Below, in pieces: positions 10,541 through 20,273 of a stretch of DNA of 64,000 nt. The DNA is taken from contig JAWQUS010000008.1 in NCBI GenBank assembly GCA_036365455.1, positions 25,527,501 through 25,591,500 on the forward strand. Reading direction: 5' to 3'. A program made the position numbers and the translations under genes. Origin of the DNA: Macrosoma leucophasiata (lineage: Eukaryota > Arthropoda > Insecta > Lepidoptera > Hedylidae). The notes beneath the pieces were generated by a model that was not told the origin of the DNA, did not search any database, and worked only from the letters and a program-made list of their open reading frames with translations. Positions within the stretch are counted from its first letter, which is position 1, and each line of letters opens with the position of its first letter.

Positions 10541-13012
10541 CCGGATCGCTTAATTTTATGCCTATAACTGTTTTCGTTTTTATCGCAGCTCTTTGAGATT
10601 TTGTGTTTTCCCCTAAGTCACTCGTAGACCTTGGATGTGCGGGTATTGAGGACGTGCGTACGCGCACTTTCAGCGCTCCGGTCCCGACCCGGTGTTTTAA
10701 TTACACCCGTTATAGTCATAGTGCGCTACTGACTTTCGGCGTTAGTTAGATTGTTTTTGTTTCTTATTTTCATAGTCCTATTTTCATTTTCTTATTCCTT
10801 GTTGTATTAGGAGTATATTAGTTATTTATATATGTAGTTCTAGTTCGTTTCGTTTTAGTTCAAAATAACAATTTTACCAATATTTGTATTGTTTCATAAT
10901 TTGTTGTAGATACACCAAATTGATGATGGTACTGAGCTGATTGTAACTAAGAAATATATTAATACATATTCGTTTTTATATGTTCAACCAGAGGCTTATT
11001 TATATGTTGCTAATAAGAAATAGGGAAACTCTTTAATATAATTTGTTAGAAAGAACTAAGTATGTTTTTAGTTATTTGTTTGATAGAAAAATTACGACAT
11101 TGTTTTTTTATTTGATCTTACTTTGGTTTAAGAAATCAGGTAAGTATTTTGTTTTTAAAAATTATAGTCAATGGAAATGAAAAAGACAGATTAAAATAAA
11201 TAACTTTCTTTTTAATTATTTTTACACGCCTTCAAATTTATTGATTAAAAGATTTTTTTCAACCAAATAATTTAATTAATATTATTATTTTTAAGAAAAC
11301 AAAACAATTTGAACAGGTTGTACATAATATAATAAATAAAGTAGGTACTGGTACCTGCCCGTGTCAGTTCGTAGGAGGGCGTTGATTCTCGCGACAGTAT
11401 ATCTCGAGTGTCATCGTTTACATTTTCTTTCTGTGATTTTGTATTATGTTCCAAATAAATAAATATTGAATTTTAAATGTTTTGAAAGGTTTAAACTCAC
11501 GGCCCAATATCATAAAATAGGCAATTAGAAAAGTCAATTTATGTGTTCTTATTAATTTCTTTATTAAAAACCGGGTGTATTTTCACCCGTTGTAGCCATA
11601 ATGATTATACGAATTCATAGTAGACTTAGGTTAAATACAAAAGTTTCGGTGGATTCTTCTGTAAAGCGGGCTTTACACTCCTGTGTGACGCCGCGCTTTG
11701 AATTCACTTTTGATATTATGACTTTCGTTTTTGGGTTTCACTAAGTTAGGTGATGATGTTATTTATGTCTCAAGTTTGAAAACTTCTAAATATTATGATT
11801 TTACAGCTAATTGATTTCCCACTAGTAGTAGCGCATCATTGTAGGATGGTAATGACATTCAAATTATAGAGATGAGATTTTCACCATTTGTTAAGGAAAC
11901 CGAAAAGGTAATCAAATTGACGGGGACTTAATAGAGTGAGGTGTTGGGTGTCGGGATGGACAATGGACGGCGGTCGGTGGTGTCGCAGTGTCCTGTCACG
12001 AAACACCGAGAGTGCAGCGTTCCACCAAATTACATTCGAATGACCTTTGCGTCTATCGATTAGGTACATAATAATATATTATCAACGAACATTTTCGTAT
12101 TCTAATAAAACTGACAATATTTGTAATGGTACGTTGACGTCGTGCAACTCTCTTTTTTACATTATTGGGACTAGACCGCACTGATTCCATTCATACTTAC
12201 GAATTGTAATTTCAAATCAGTCGTTCGAAACAGTTCGAATAATATTTGTAAGATGATTACTGATTATGGAATTCCCCTATGGAATGTTTGTTCAGTGAGG
12301 CGTTCTATGCAGTGTGAAGACACTGATGTAAATTATTCTTTGACGAAAAGAAAATACCGTTTGGACAGGCGAGGTGAAAGTGTCAGGCAGGCCACGGGCT
12401 AACGATTCATGTTCGGAATTTGAACATTGATGCATATAGGTAATATAATCGCCACTCTTAAAACTTTATTATTGCGATTCAGCGTGTCATTAGTGACTTA
12501 TAATTTTTTCTTCAATCATTATAAAATCCCTCTATCACTCCTGAATAGTGTAGCTTTTTCTTAATGGTATAGATTTTATGTGTATGTAGGTTTCTAGAGC
12601 TCAAATTGTGTGAAATTTACGGTCCGTGCTCTCGGTGTTTAGTGGTGGTGTCGAGTGTCGGCGGTCGGCGGAGAGCGGCTCCAGTGCCGTGTAATCAGGC
12701 GGGTGCTGCGACCCGCGTCTCACGCGCCGTCGTCTCGTCTTTATCCTTATCAGGTGCCCCAATCACAACCGAGTTGAAATCAACGCTTTTCTTATTGGAT
12801 CAACGGTCAACGGTATGCACTGTTTTTTTAGCACGATCACTTCCAGAGTTTTCCTTACAGGATCCTCGTCAAAATATGAAAGCTCTATACAGGCTGTAAT
12901 CGTTAAGTGTGTACAGGGCTACAGGCGATTATTCCGTTTCTATTACAGATATCAAAAAACTTTTTAACTGATATCGAATACTATAAGTACCTAATGAGTA
13001 AAATGACGCTTC
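10541..13012. other. Unassigned sequence with three related small hairpins and a GC-rich patch
   Basis: Hairpins built on GGGTGT...ACACCC occur near 10,537, 10,690 and 11,570. A GC-rich patch at 12,615-12,760 (repeated TCGGCGG) might be promoter or noncoding exon sequence, but no start or splice pair is convincing. Confidence 0.4.
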
Positions 13013-13310
13013 TACTGGTGGTAGAGCTCCAGTGACGGAGCTCGCGGGCGTAGGCACCACCGCATTACCTAATATACTTGCCGTTAAATGGTAGTGTTCA
13101 GCACTATCGTGTTCCGGTCAGGTGGTAATGTACGGCTCTGTAATTTCCGGCACAGAGGCATAACACCTAATGCCTCAGGAGTGGCAGCGCATTTACATTT
13201 TGACCTCTGGTCATTGTGTAGGTGTCTATAGGCTGCAGTCATCACTTAACATCAATGTGAACTGCACAATTGTTTGCCACTTTTATAACATAAAAAAAAA
13301 ATAAAATAAA
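13013..13310 (+). mobile_element. Metulj-like SINE (M), copy 6, essentially full length
   Basis: It runs from CTGGTGGTAGAGCTCCAGTG to CACTTTTATAACATAAAA followed by an A-rich tail. Low divergence from the copies at 49,555 and 55,686 indicates a recent subfamily. It has no protein-coding potential. Confidence 0.95.
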
Positions 13311-14072
13311 ATAAAAGGTAACTTTAAAATAAAACGAGAATTATAAAAAAAAACATTTACACTCCCATACATTTTATTTCTTAGCAAATACAAAATTTTG
13401 TATTCAAAGCAGATGTTTGAAGTGACGTCCTTGATGTGCAATACAATGACGAGCTCTATTTTACCCGCAATAAAGAATTTGAATTTAGAAAGAACACCAA
13501 ACGTATCTTTCTTTTTGTTTTTATTTAGTTAATATGTTGCTTTTCAGCCAGTTCAAACCAATACGATATTTAAACAAGGTTTATTATTAATTTGAAGTGG
13601 TTATAATTAATCTACACGTGTATCTACTTGAAATTCATCAATATCATATCATATATAATTATAAAATGATAAGGGTAAAATGAGTAGGTACTACCTACTA
13701 GGTACACTTAGGTTATTTAAAATAAGGCAACTAAAACTTTTCTACTCCGAGTATCTCAACATCCTCAACTCTACTGTATGTACTGTATGTATGAGAGTCT
13801 TAAATGGAACATTTTTGGATATATCTCGTTTTAAAAAAGTTAGTTATTATTGTTATATTATTCATTAGGTAAAGTAGTTTTTATATCAGCTTAAAGTTTT
13901 TTGATGTCTGTAATAGTTAGGAATAATCGCCTGTACACACTTAACGATTACATCCTGCATATTTTTTATTTCTCGTGTATTCTTGATATCAAATAAAGAA
14001 AGATCAAAATCTAAATTATTGTGTCATGTCAGTTTCAGATTTGCTTATCTTCTCCGCGAACAGATCGACACT
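13311..14072. other. Unassigned AT-rich sequence
   Basis: No gene or known repeat recognised. Confidence 0.4.
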
Positions 14073-14347
14073 AAGGGTGAGATTCACAGACCCCACTACG
14101 ACTTTACTTTGAGCAAACTACGCTTACAACTAGCAAAACTCATACTACTGACAGTTTTAAGCCTACTTTGCCGAAAGTAAAGTCGCAATGCGGTCAATGA
14201 ATCTCAACCTCAGTGCGAGATTCACAGACCGCACTTCGACTTTACTTTGAGCAAAGTAACAGTAACAGTGGGTTTCGGCAGTTTTAAGCGAACATTGCTC
14301 TAAGTAAAGTCGAAGTGCAGTCTGTGAATCTCACCATTCTCACCCTA
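14073..14347. mobile_element. Tandem dimer of a foldback MITE
   Basis: Two adjacent units of about 135 bp each start with GAGATTCACAGACC and end with its inverted counterpart (GTCAATGAATCTC in the first, GTCTGTGAATCTC in the second). Shared arm sequence includes CGACTTTACTTTGAGCAAA. Both outer edges carry AGGGTGAG in inverted orientation. It is noncoding. Confidence 0.75.
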
Positions 14348-14480
14348 ATATACTAGTGAAAAATCATTAATTAGCAATAACACGCTTTAGTCTTTGAGAT
14401 TAGTTTTCGACGAACTTTCGGGGGACTCATCTAATTATTATCTTTTTAGCTCGATGTAAACTTTATCTTTATTGAAGCGC

Positions 14481-14811
14481 GCATGGCTGGTGTAGATCGG
14501 AAGCGATCTGCTCGGTTAAGCACTACGGGCGCGGTCGGGTAGTGTGATGGGTGACCGCTAGTGGCAAATTAAATGCGCGTTGCCGTGCGTGCGTCTCGGT
14601 TGCTATAGATGGATAGCAGTCGTTAAACCTTGTCGGAGGCCTTATGGGCGGTTTGAAAACATCCGACAGCGGGTTGGCCACTAACCCACCCACCTCCACC
14701 AATCCGCATTGGAGCAGCGTGGTGGAGTAAGCTCCAGGCCTCCCCCAAAAAGGGGAGAGACTCGTGGCCAGCAGTGGGACGTATAATGGGTTGCCATTAT
14801 TATTATTATTA
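14481..14811 (+). mobile_element. 5S-rRNA-derived SINE with RTE-type tail (S), copy 1
   Basis: The head at about 14,507-14,580 resembles the 3' two-thirds of insect 5S rRNA: GGTTAAGCA, CGGGCGCGGT, TAGT, then GATGGGTGACCGC, the region holding the internal Pol III control boxes. The body ends GCCAGCAGTGGGACG and a (TTA)n tail, resembling the RTE 3' end CCAGCAGTGGACGTC. A 5S-headed SINE with an RTE tail is known, from memory, from Helicoverpa. This copy is complete. Confidence 0.85.
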
Positions 14812-15069
14812 AACTTTATCTCAGATCAAGATACTTCCACATTCATCTTCCACAAAATCTGATAGTGCTATGACAAATGGCGTAACGCAATAAATTGAAC
14901 TCTCAAATGTCCAGTTGCACGACTTGTGCACGTTGATTGTGTCGCTTGGAGAGCGGAGGGGAGAAGAGAGGCGGAGGCGAGCCACTTGCTCCAGTGATTG
15001 ACAGCGTGCAAATCACTGCATCCAGTACCAGGCGTGACCCACTAATGGAATAATGTGTCGGACTAGCTG
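14812..15069. other. Unassigned sequence
   Basis: Nothing recognised apart from a purine-rich GGAGAGCGGAGGGGAGAAG stretch. Confidence 0.4.
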
Positions 15070-15406
15070 CTAGGGTTGCCAAATCGCCGGGAAATCTGTG
15101 GTTGGCCCGTACCGTCCAGTCTTGTTCAATGTCCAGTAACCTTCTATGCTGTTCCAAACTTTGAAAACCTGCTAGATTATTTTCACAAAATTAGAATTGC
15201 AGTACAAAGCATTTATCGCATCGGACAAGTTTTCGTCTTAAAGTCGGTCCAATGCTGAGGCAGACAAAAAACAGATATTTCCGAATTTAACATACTTACA
15301 TATGAAAGTCTGAGCCTAAGTAGAATTGTCTGGAAATGATAAGCCTGCTTTTTAAGTCTTAGTAGCATTGTCCTGGAATTGGCAAGTCGGTTTCTGGCAA
15401 CCCTAG
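15070..15406. mobile_element. MITE-like element with CTAGGGTTGCCA ends
   Basis: A 12-bp perfect terminal inverted repeat (CTAGGGTTGCCA at the left, TGGCAACCCTAG at the right) bounds 337 bp without coding capacity. A unit of roughly 50 bp (AGTAGAATTGTC / AGTAGCATTGTC) is tandemly duplicated inside the right half. Confidence 0.6.
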
Positions 15407-16199
15407 TCGGGCCCTAGTATCTCGACCTCCACGCAGGGAGGCCAGTTCGTCGCCTAGTCACCTCCACAGATGATGTGCCACATGTGTGGACGCCGCGCCC
15501 AACGCGGGCTCAGAACGTACGTAAACTTAGAACCGTGGTCGCTGACTGTTATCAATAATTAATGTGTGTAGGTATAAGTTATTTAAAATCTTGTTCGTTG
15601 ATTTGACTGGCTGGAAGGGGCCCGAATGGTTTATTAATCAATTTTTGATTGAAAAAAATCCGGTCGCCGTTTTGGGTGCCGTAGTTACAGAGTAAGAGAT
15701 GTAATGAAAAAAAAAATGTTCTATGGAGTTGTTCGTAATTTTCGCGTAAAATACAATTGGTCGACTGATACTCGTAAACTTGTAAAGCCAACTTAAGTGT
15801 GATAATTTTCCCTTTTAATTTCATTATATACAACGTGTAACAGGATTGAATGTACAACCTGAAACTAGTTAGTTCAGAATCGATAACCGAATAGATTTCA
15901 GACATTTTTGATATAGGTAATATTTTGTCCCAAAGTTAATTCAAATTAAGGAAATTATGGTCTCCCATTTGGTGAACAGTCAATACAAACGAAAATAGGA
16001 CTAACGTCTATCCAAAATAAAATGCTAGTCTCAACAAGTTTATTAGAACTCGTAGAGACGTGCTTTTTATCATAAATAATAATTTAAAAAATAAAATAGT
16101 AATATGTTCTTAGGTTTTCGCGAGCTGCACTCATTGAAATAAAACTAGTTTTCGGATTTATCTCGCGTATATTAAACTAAAATGATTATTTAAAATCGA
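15407..16199. other. Unassigned sequence
   Basis: A 108-codon minus ORF at 15,905-15,579 has no recognised motif. It is probably noncoding. Confidence 0.35.
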
Positions 16200-16905
16200 A
16201 CCCGACGTTCCGGTCGCTTTTCAGCTTCCGTGGTCTCAGGCAGACTGAGGTGGTAATCGTCTGACAGCAGTTTGAAAAATTATTATGTGCAGCTACCTCC
16301 ATCTATTTCGCAAACGTCTTGCGTAGCGTTCAGGATTAACACAAAAGATACTAATTGTATCTTGAGGTCTTACAGACTGTTGCGGTTGGGCTTTTATTCT
16401 ACTGAATATTGGATCCCAAGTTGGTGACAATCGCCAACCATCTTCTCTATTGAAATTTGGATGTTTTTTAATCTCAATAGCCTCGCGAACCATTCTTGGA
16501 ATTGGTCTGTGTTCTGTGGCGAGTATTCGAGTTTGGTCAAACCGAATATAATGAGTTGGTTTGTCCGCTATGTGATCACAGACTGCAGACCCCCCGGTGC
16601 TCTACGGTGTTTGACATCAGCAATATGTTCTTTAATTCTGGTGGAAACCGCTCTCTTTGTTTGGCCTATATAAGAGAGTCCACAATCACAATCGAGTTTA
16701 TAAATACCGGAATTTTGTAAGGGAATGCTACTTTTAATGGGTCTTAAAAATTGGTGTATTTTCTTGTGAGGTTTTAAAACTGTTTTTAAAGATGATTTTC
16801 TTAATATGTTTGCTATTTTGTCTGTAACCCCCTTAACATATGGTAGTATGGCCGGTTGTCGTTCAACTGTAGGTGGCTTCACACGGTTTCTGTGACGCGC
16901 AGGCG
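16200..16905 (-). mobile_element. Penelope-like element, 5'-truncated 3' end
   Basis: This minus-strand fragment holds the C-terminal coding region of a Penelope-like retroelement and its 3' untranslated part. The 3' sequence (GACGTTCCGGTCGCTTTTC in plus sense) recurs at 59,745-59,950 in the opposite orientation. Upstream reverse-transcriptase sequence is absent. Confidence 0.85.
16293..16882 (-). pseudogene. Penelope-like GIY-YIG endonuclease domain, broken
   Basis: The minus-strand frame from 16,882 shows the GIY-YIG core: GIYKLDCDCG, then SYIGQTKRAVSTRIKEH, about residues 57-86 of the fragment. In Penelope-like elements this C-terminal domain follows the reverse transcriptase and nicks target DNA. 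The frame stops at 16,568 (QSVIT then TAG). The continuation (DHIADKPTHYIRFDQTRIL...) lies in another frame and ends near 16,293 with RYARRLRNRWR. One frameshift and loss of the RT domain make it nonfunctional. Confidence 0.88.
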
Positions 16906-17117
16906 GTGCCCGGAGCTTGTTGTAAAATAAAATAGTGGAAAATAAAAATTAATCTTATTACTAGCGAGTGTTAAATAAGGGTACGCAAGTTAAGCTACAT
17001 TTTTTTTCGGTTCGTGTTTTATGTGTAAGTGTAGGTAGAGATAGGGTTAGTTTGCATAGGGTGTGCATACTGTTCGTACAGATTGAGGACAACTTATTTC
17101 TTAAATAAAATATATTA
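16906..17117. other. Short unassigned gap
   Basis: AT-rich sequence ending at the TA (17,116-17,117) that is the left target duplication of the mariner. Confidence 0.5.
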
Positions 17118-18368
17118 CGAGGGTGGATCCAAAAGTTCGAAGCCCGACCAAGAAAATGAAAGAAAAGTGGGTCTAAATTTATTTTTATTTTTCGACATAG
17201 TCTCCATCTAGCTCAACACACTTCTTCCACCTGAACTGCAACTTGTTTATCCCCTCGAAAAAAAAAAGATTCCGGAAGGTCGGCGAAATACTCGTCTACT
17301 GCGACTATCACCTCATCTTTGGTCGAAAATTTCGAGCCACCCAAATGTTTTTTAAATTTGGAAATAAATGATAATCTGAGGGGGCTAAATCCGGCGAATA
17401 AGGTTGGTGGGGCAGCAATTTGTAGCCACAATCATGGATTACAGACATTGTTTCAACCGAAGTGTGAACACGTCTTGATGGAACAAAACTTTCTTACGCA
17501 ACATTCCTTCGTAAAAGGTTACAAAATAACTAGAATTAATAGTTTGACCTTTCGGTAAATAATCTACAAAAATAATGCCCTTTGCATCCCAAAAAACAGA
17601 AGCCATGACTTTGTTAGTCGACAAAACGACCTTAGCCTTTTTCGGTGTAGGTGAGTCAGATCTTTTCCACTGTTTGGATTGTTGCTTTGATTCAGGAATA
17701 TGGTGGTGAACCCAGCTTTCATCCATGGTAACAAATCGAGACAAAAAGTCCTCGGGATCAGTCTCAAAAAGTTCCAAACAGTCTCGCGAAATTGTGAATC
17801 GAACTCGTTTTTGTTCAGCTGAAAGCAACCTCGGGACCCAGCGAGCAGAAACCTTATGGAATCCCAATTTTTTCGTTATTATGTGTTGCACCCGGCCTAC
17901 CAACTAATGTCTGTTGTCTCAGCTATCTTACCGATGGTCAAACGTCGATCACTCAGTACGAGATCACAAATTTTATCGATGTTTTCTTTCGTGGTAGAGG
18001 TTGTAGGCCGTCCACTCATAGGATCATCTTCAATGCTCTCACGACCGCGCTTAAACTCAGCTACCCACTTCTTGACACTGGAATACGATGGAGCAGACTC
18101 CCTCAAAGTGCCCACCATATCTTGATGGATGTCTTTTGGTGACAGGCCTTTTTTATTGAGGTACTTAATGACTGCACGATGTTCAATTTTCTCCATTATT
18201 GAAAATCGCGTCAGAATGCTTCAAACAAATAATCACAGAAAATGTGGAGTACCGGAATGAAACTGCGCACAATAAATCAATATGAGACATAGTAACAAAT
18301 GACGGTGACTTTAAAAAGATGTCATATCTCCTTGTAGTTTGGGCCACGAACTTTTGGATCCACCCTCG
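17118..18368 (-). mobile_element. Complete mariner element, mellifera-like
   Basis: It is 1,251 bp bounded by a perfect 22-bp inverted repeat (CGAGGGTGGATCC then AAAAGTTCG) and flanked on both sides by TA, the mariner target duplication. The transposase gene is on the minus strand. The size, ends and protein fit a mariner; subfamily assignment rests on remembered resemblance of the N-terminal region to the mellifera group. The ends look movable by a transposase supplied in trans. Confidence 0.93.
17213..18196 (-). pseudogene. Mariner transposase, frameshifted
   Basis: The minus-strand start at 18,196 opens a helix-turn-helix region (MEKIEHRAVIKYLNKKGLSP ... KKWVAEFKRGRESIEDDP ... SGRP). The frame breaks after TTDISW. 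Catalytic-domain pieces follow in other frames: RWVPRLLSAEQK, the first catalytic Asp in VTMDESWVHHHIPES, WDAKGIIFVDYLPKGQTI, the second Asp in KVLFHQD, then YSPDLAPSDYHLFPNLK with the third Asp. The line-up is a D,D34D mariner transposase in order. At least two or three frameshifts and a missing stretch after LFHQD inactivate it. Confidence 0.9.
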
Positions 18369-18469
18369 TAAATAAATAAACATGTTATTTCAGTGCATGT
18401 CAATCATAATGATTATAACTCGATTTTCTAATCGAGGTGTTAGATAGTGTGGATTATTCCCGTTACATG

Positions 18470-18875
18470 TTGTATTACAACTACTGCCGTAACGTTTGAA
18501 TTTCAAATAACAACCGTTTAGCTGGTAGAGGTGGATACTTGACTCTAACGCACTTTAAAGCTTAATTAGTCACGAACAGTTAACAAAATCGTAAAATTAT
18601 ATTTGCACACCCCTAACATTTTTAAAAGACCTATCCAACGATATCCCACACTATATAAAACGAAAAAAAATTTATCTGGGCGTTACATGTACCTACTCTA
18701 AATAAAAAAAAAACATGTTTTTATTCTACCACTTTTTCGGCGTGATTAAAGTAGGTACTTGTGCCAAATTTCAAGTCTCTAGCACCAATAGTTTTTGAGC
18801 TCAACTGCGGACGGACAGACAGACAGACGGACATGGCGAAACTATAAGGGTTATTTGTTTATTATGAAACCCTAA
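18470..18875 (+). repeat. Interspersed repeat, family P
   Basis: It ends with GACAGACAGACAGACGG then CATGGCGAAACTATAAGGG and contains TTTCAAGTCTCTAGCACC. Long parts are the reverse complement of 48,295-48,850. It is a noncoding, AT-rich dispersed repeat. Confidence 0.65.
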
Positions 18876-19098
18876 ATAACAACCAGTCTGAAGATGTGCC
18901 AATCCGACTTGTGTCAAAAGAATCAATATTTCAGATGCCGTATTTTCAACACAGCTCCTTTAATGATATGAACATTATTTGTTATTTGTGTAACAAAAAA
19001 AGCTTTAAGTTCATCATCATTATTTCAGCCAAAAGACGTCCACTGCTGGACAAAGGCTTCCCCCAAAGATTACCACAACGAACCGTCCTGGGCCGCCC

Positions 19099-19757
19099 TC
19101 ATCCAACGATTACCCGCGACCTTGCGGGTCTGCCAACGCTTCGTCTTCCGGTACGCGGTCGCCACTCCAGAACTCTTCTGCCCCAACGGCCGTCAGTTCT
19201 GCGAGCTATGTGCCCTGCCCACTGGTACTTGAGTTTCGCTATTCGGTGGGCTATATCTGTTACTTTGGTTCTCATGCGGATCTCCTTACTTCTGATTCGA
19301 TCTCGCAGAGAAACTCCGTACATGGTCCTCTCCATTACTCTCTGAGTGACCTTGAGCCTTCTTATGGGGCCCATAGTGAGCGACCACGTTTCGGTTCCGT
19401 ATGACATCACTGGCAACACACACTGGTCAAACACCTTCTTCTTCAGACACTGCGGTAAATTGGACGAGAAGATATATCGTAGCTTCCCGAACGCTGCCCA
19501 TCCGAGTTGCATTCGGCGATTGACCTCTTTCTCGGAATTGAACCTCCCTAACTGGACCATTTGTCCCATATATACATAGTCGTCAACAACTTCGAGTGTA
19601 GTACCCTCGACCATAACCGAATTGGGCGGCATGATCTTCGTCCTGTCCATGGTCATATTAAGGCCCACTCTTTGGGAGGCCCTACTGAGGCCATTGAGAA
19701 TTGTGGCAAGGTCTTCCAGGGTCTCAGCCATGACTACAATATCATCTGCAAATCGGG
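19099..19757 (-). pseudogene. RTE reverse transcriptase C-terminal fragment
   Basis: Reading on the minus strand, RFADDIVVMAETLED supplies the RT catalytic FADD box. It is followed by QRVGLNMTMDRTKIM, VVDDYVYMGQ and the C-terminal MERTMYGVSLRDRIRSKEI then QWAGHIARRTDGRWGRRV. Alignment by eye with the intact frame at 63,699 onward is good, ending in the RTE 3' region. RT palm upstream of FADD and all of the endonuclease are missing here. Confidence 0.88.
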
Positions 19758-19760
19758 GAA

Positions 19761-20273
19761 ACTGTCCGTACGGCTGGTTCTAAATGTTTTAAGACCCGCC
19801 ACTCAAGCAAGATCAAGAAGATCTCCGATTCAACTCTCAAGCTCATGGAAGAGAGGCGCGGTATGGTTCTGAAGTCCTCTGAAGACGCTTTAGTGTATAG
19901 GCGGCTGAACAGAGAGATCTCGAAGTCACTGACTCGCGACCTTCGGCAGTTTAATACTGACAGTATTAAAACGTCCATAGAGCGGAACAAGGGCTCCAAA
20001 GTGTCCGCCAAAGATCTGTCTATAGGGCAGAGCTGCTTAACTAAGCTGAAGACAGAGGACGACAGAATCTTATCGTCGAAACCCGAGCTTGGAGAAGAGA
20101 TCGATCTACGGAGAGTTATACGCGACAGCGCGACCACCAACCTGTTAACAGTCCGGCAGCAGATCCTAAAGCCGGGCTCACCCGACACTACACCGAATAT
20201 ATCCCGGACGTCAGTCTAGACGAGATTAGTACGTCTCTTAAACAGCTCAAAAAAGGGCGCCGGGTGATAATGG
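19761..20273 (+). pseudogene. RTE central region, inverted segment
   Basis: The plus strand matches the linker between endonuclease and RT of the RTE protein: LKLMEERRGMVLKSS, YRRLNREISKSLTRDLRQFN, then NKGSKVSAKDLSIGQSCLTK and LKTEDDRILSSKPEL. It reaches the start of RT (GCGCCGGGTGATAATGG, equivalent to APG-DNG), where the LINE-M inserted. A deletion after KPEL and a frameshift near 20,255 break the frame. Confidence 0.85.

Larger units (their letters stand above)
19011..20273 (-). mobile_element. RTE LINE insertion with inverted 5' end (twin-priming form)
   Basis: The low-coordinate part is RTE 3' sequence on the minus strand, with a (ATG)n-type end at 19,011 and reverse-transcriptase sequence up to about 19,757. 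At 19,758-19,761 the sequence flips. The plus strand then matches RTE residues 352 to about 525 of the intact copy at 61,467. The order flank, inverted segment, 3' segment and tail is that expected from twin priming, with roughly 220 codons lost at the junction. The inverted part continues for a few bases after the LINE inserted at 20,274-23,865. Confidence 0.8.

Noticed and set aside
14507..14580. 5S rRNA gene
   Set aside because: The 5' third of 5S rRNA is missing and the sequence continues into a SINE body with a LINE-type tail; several dispersed copies exist.
16568..16720. Plus-strand ORFs at 16,461-16,720
   Set aside because: They are antisense to the Penelope GIY-YIG coding sequence.
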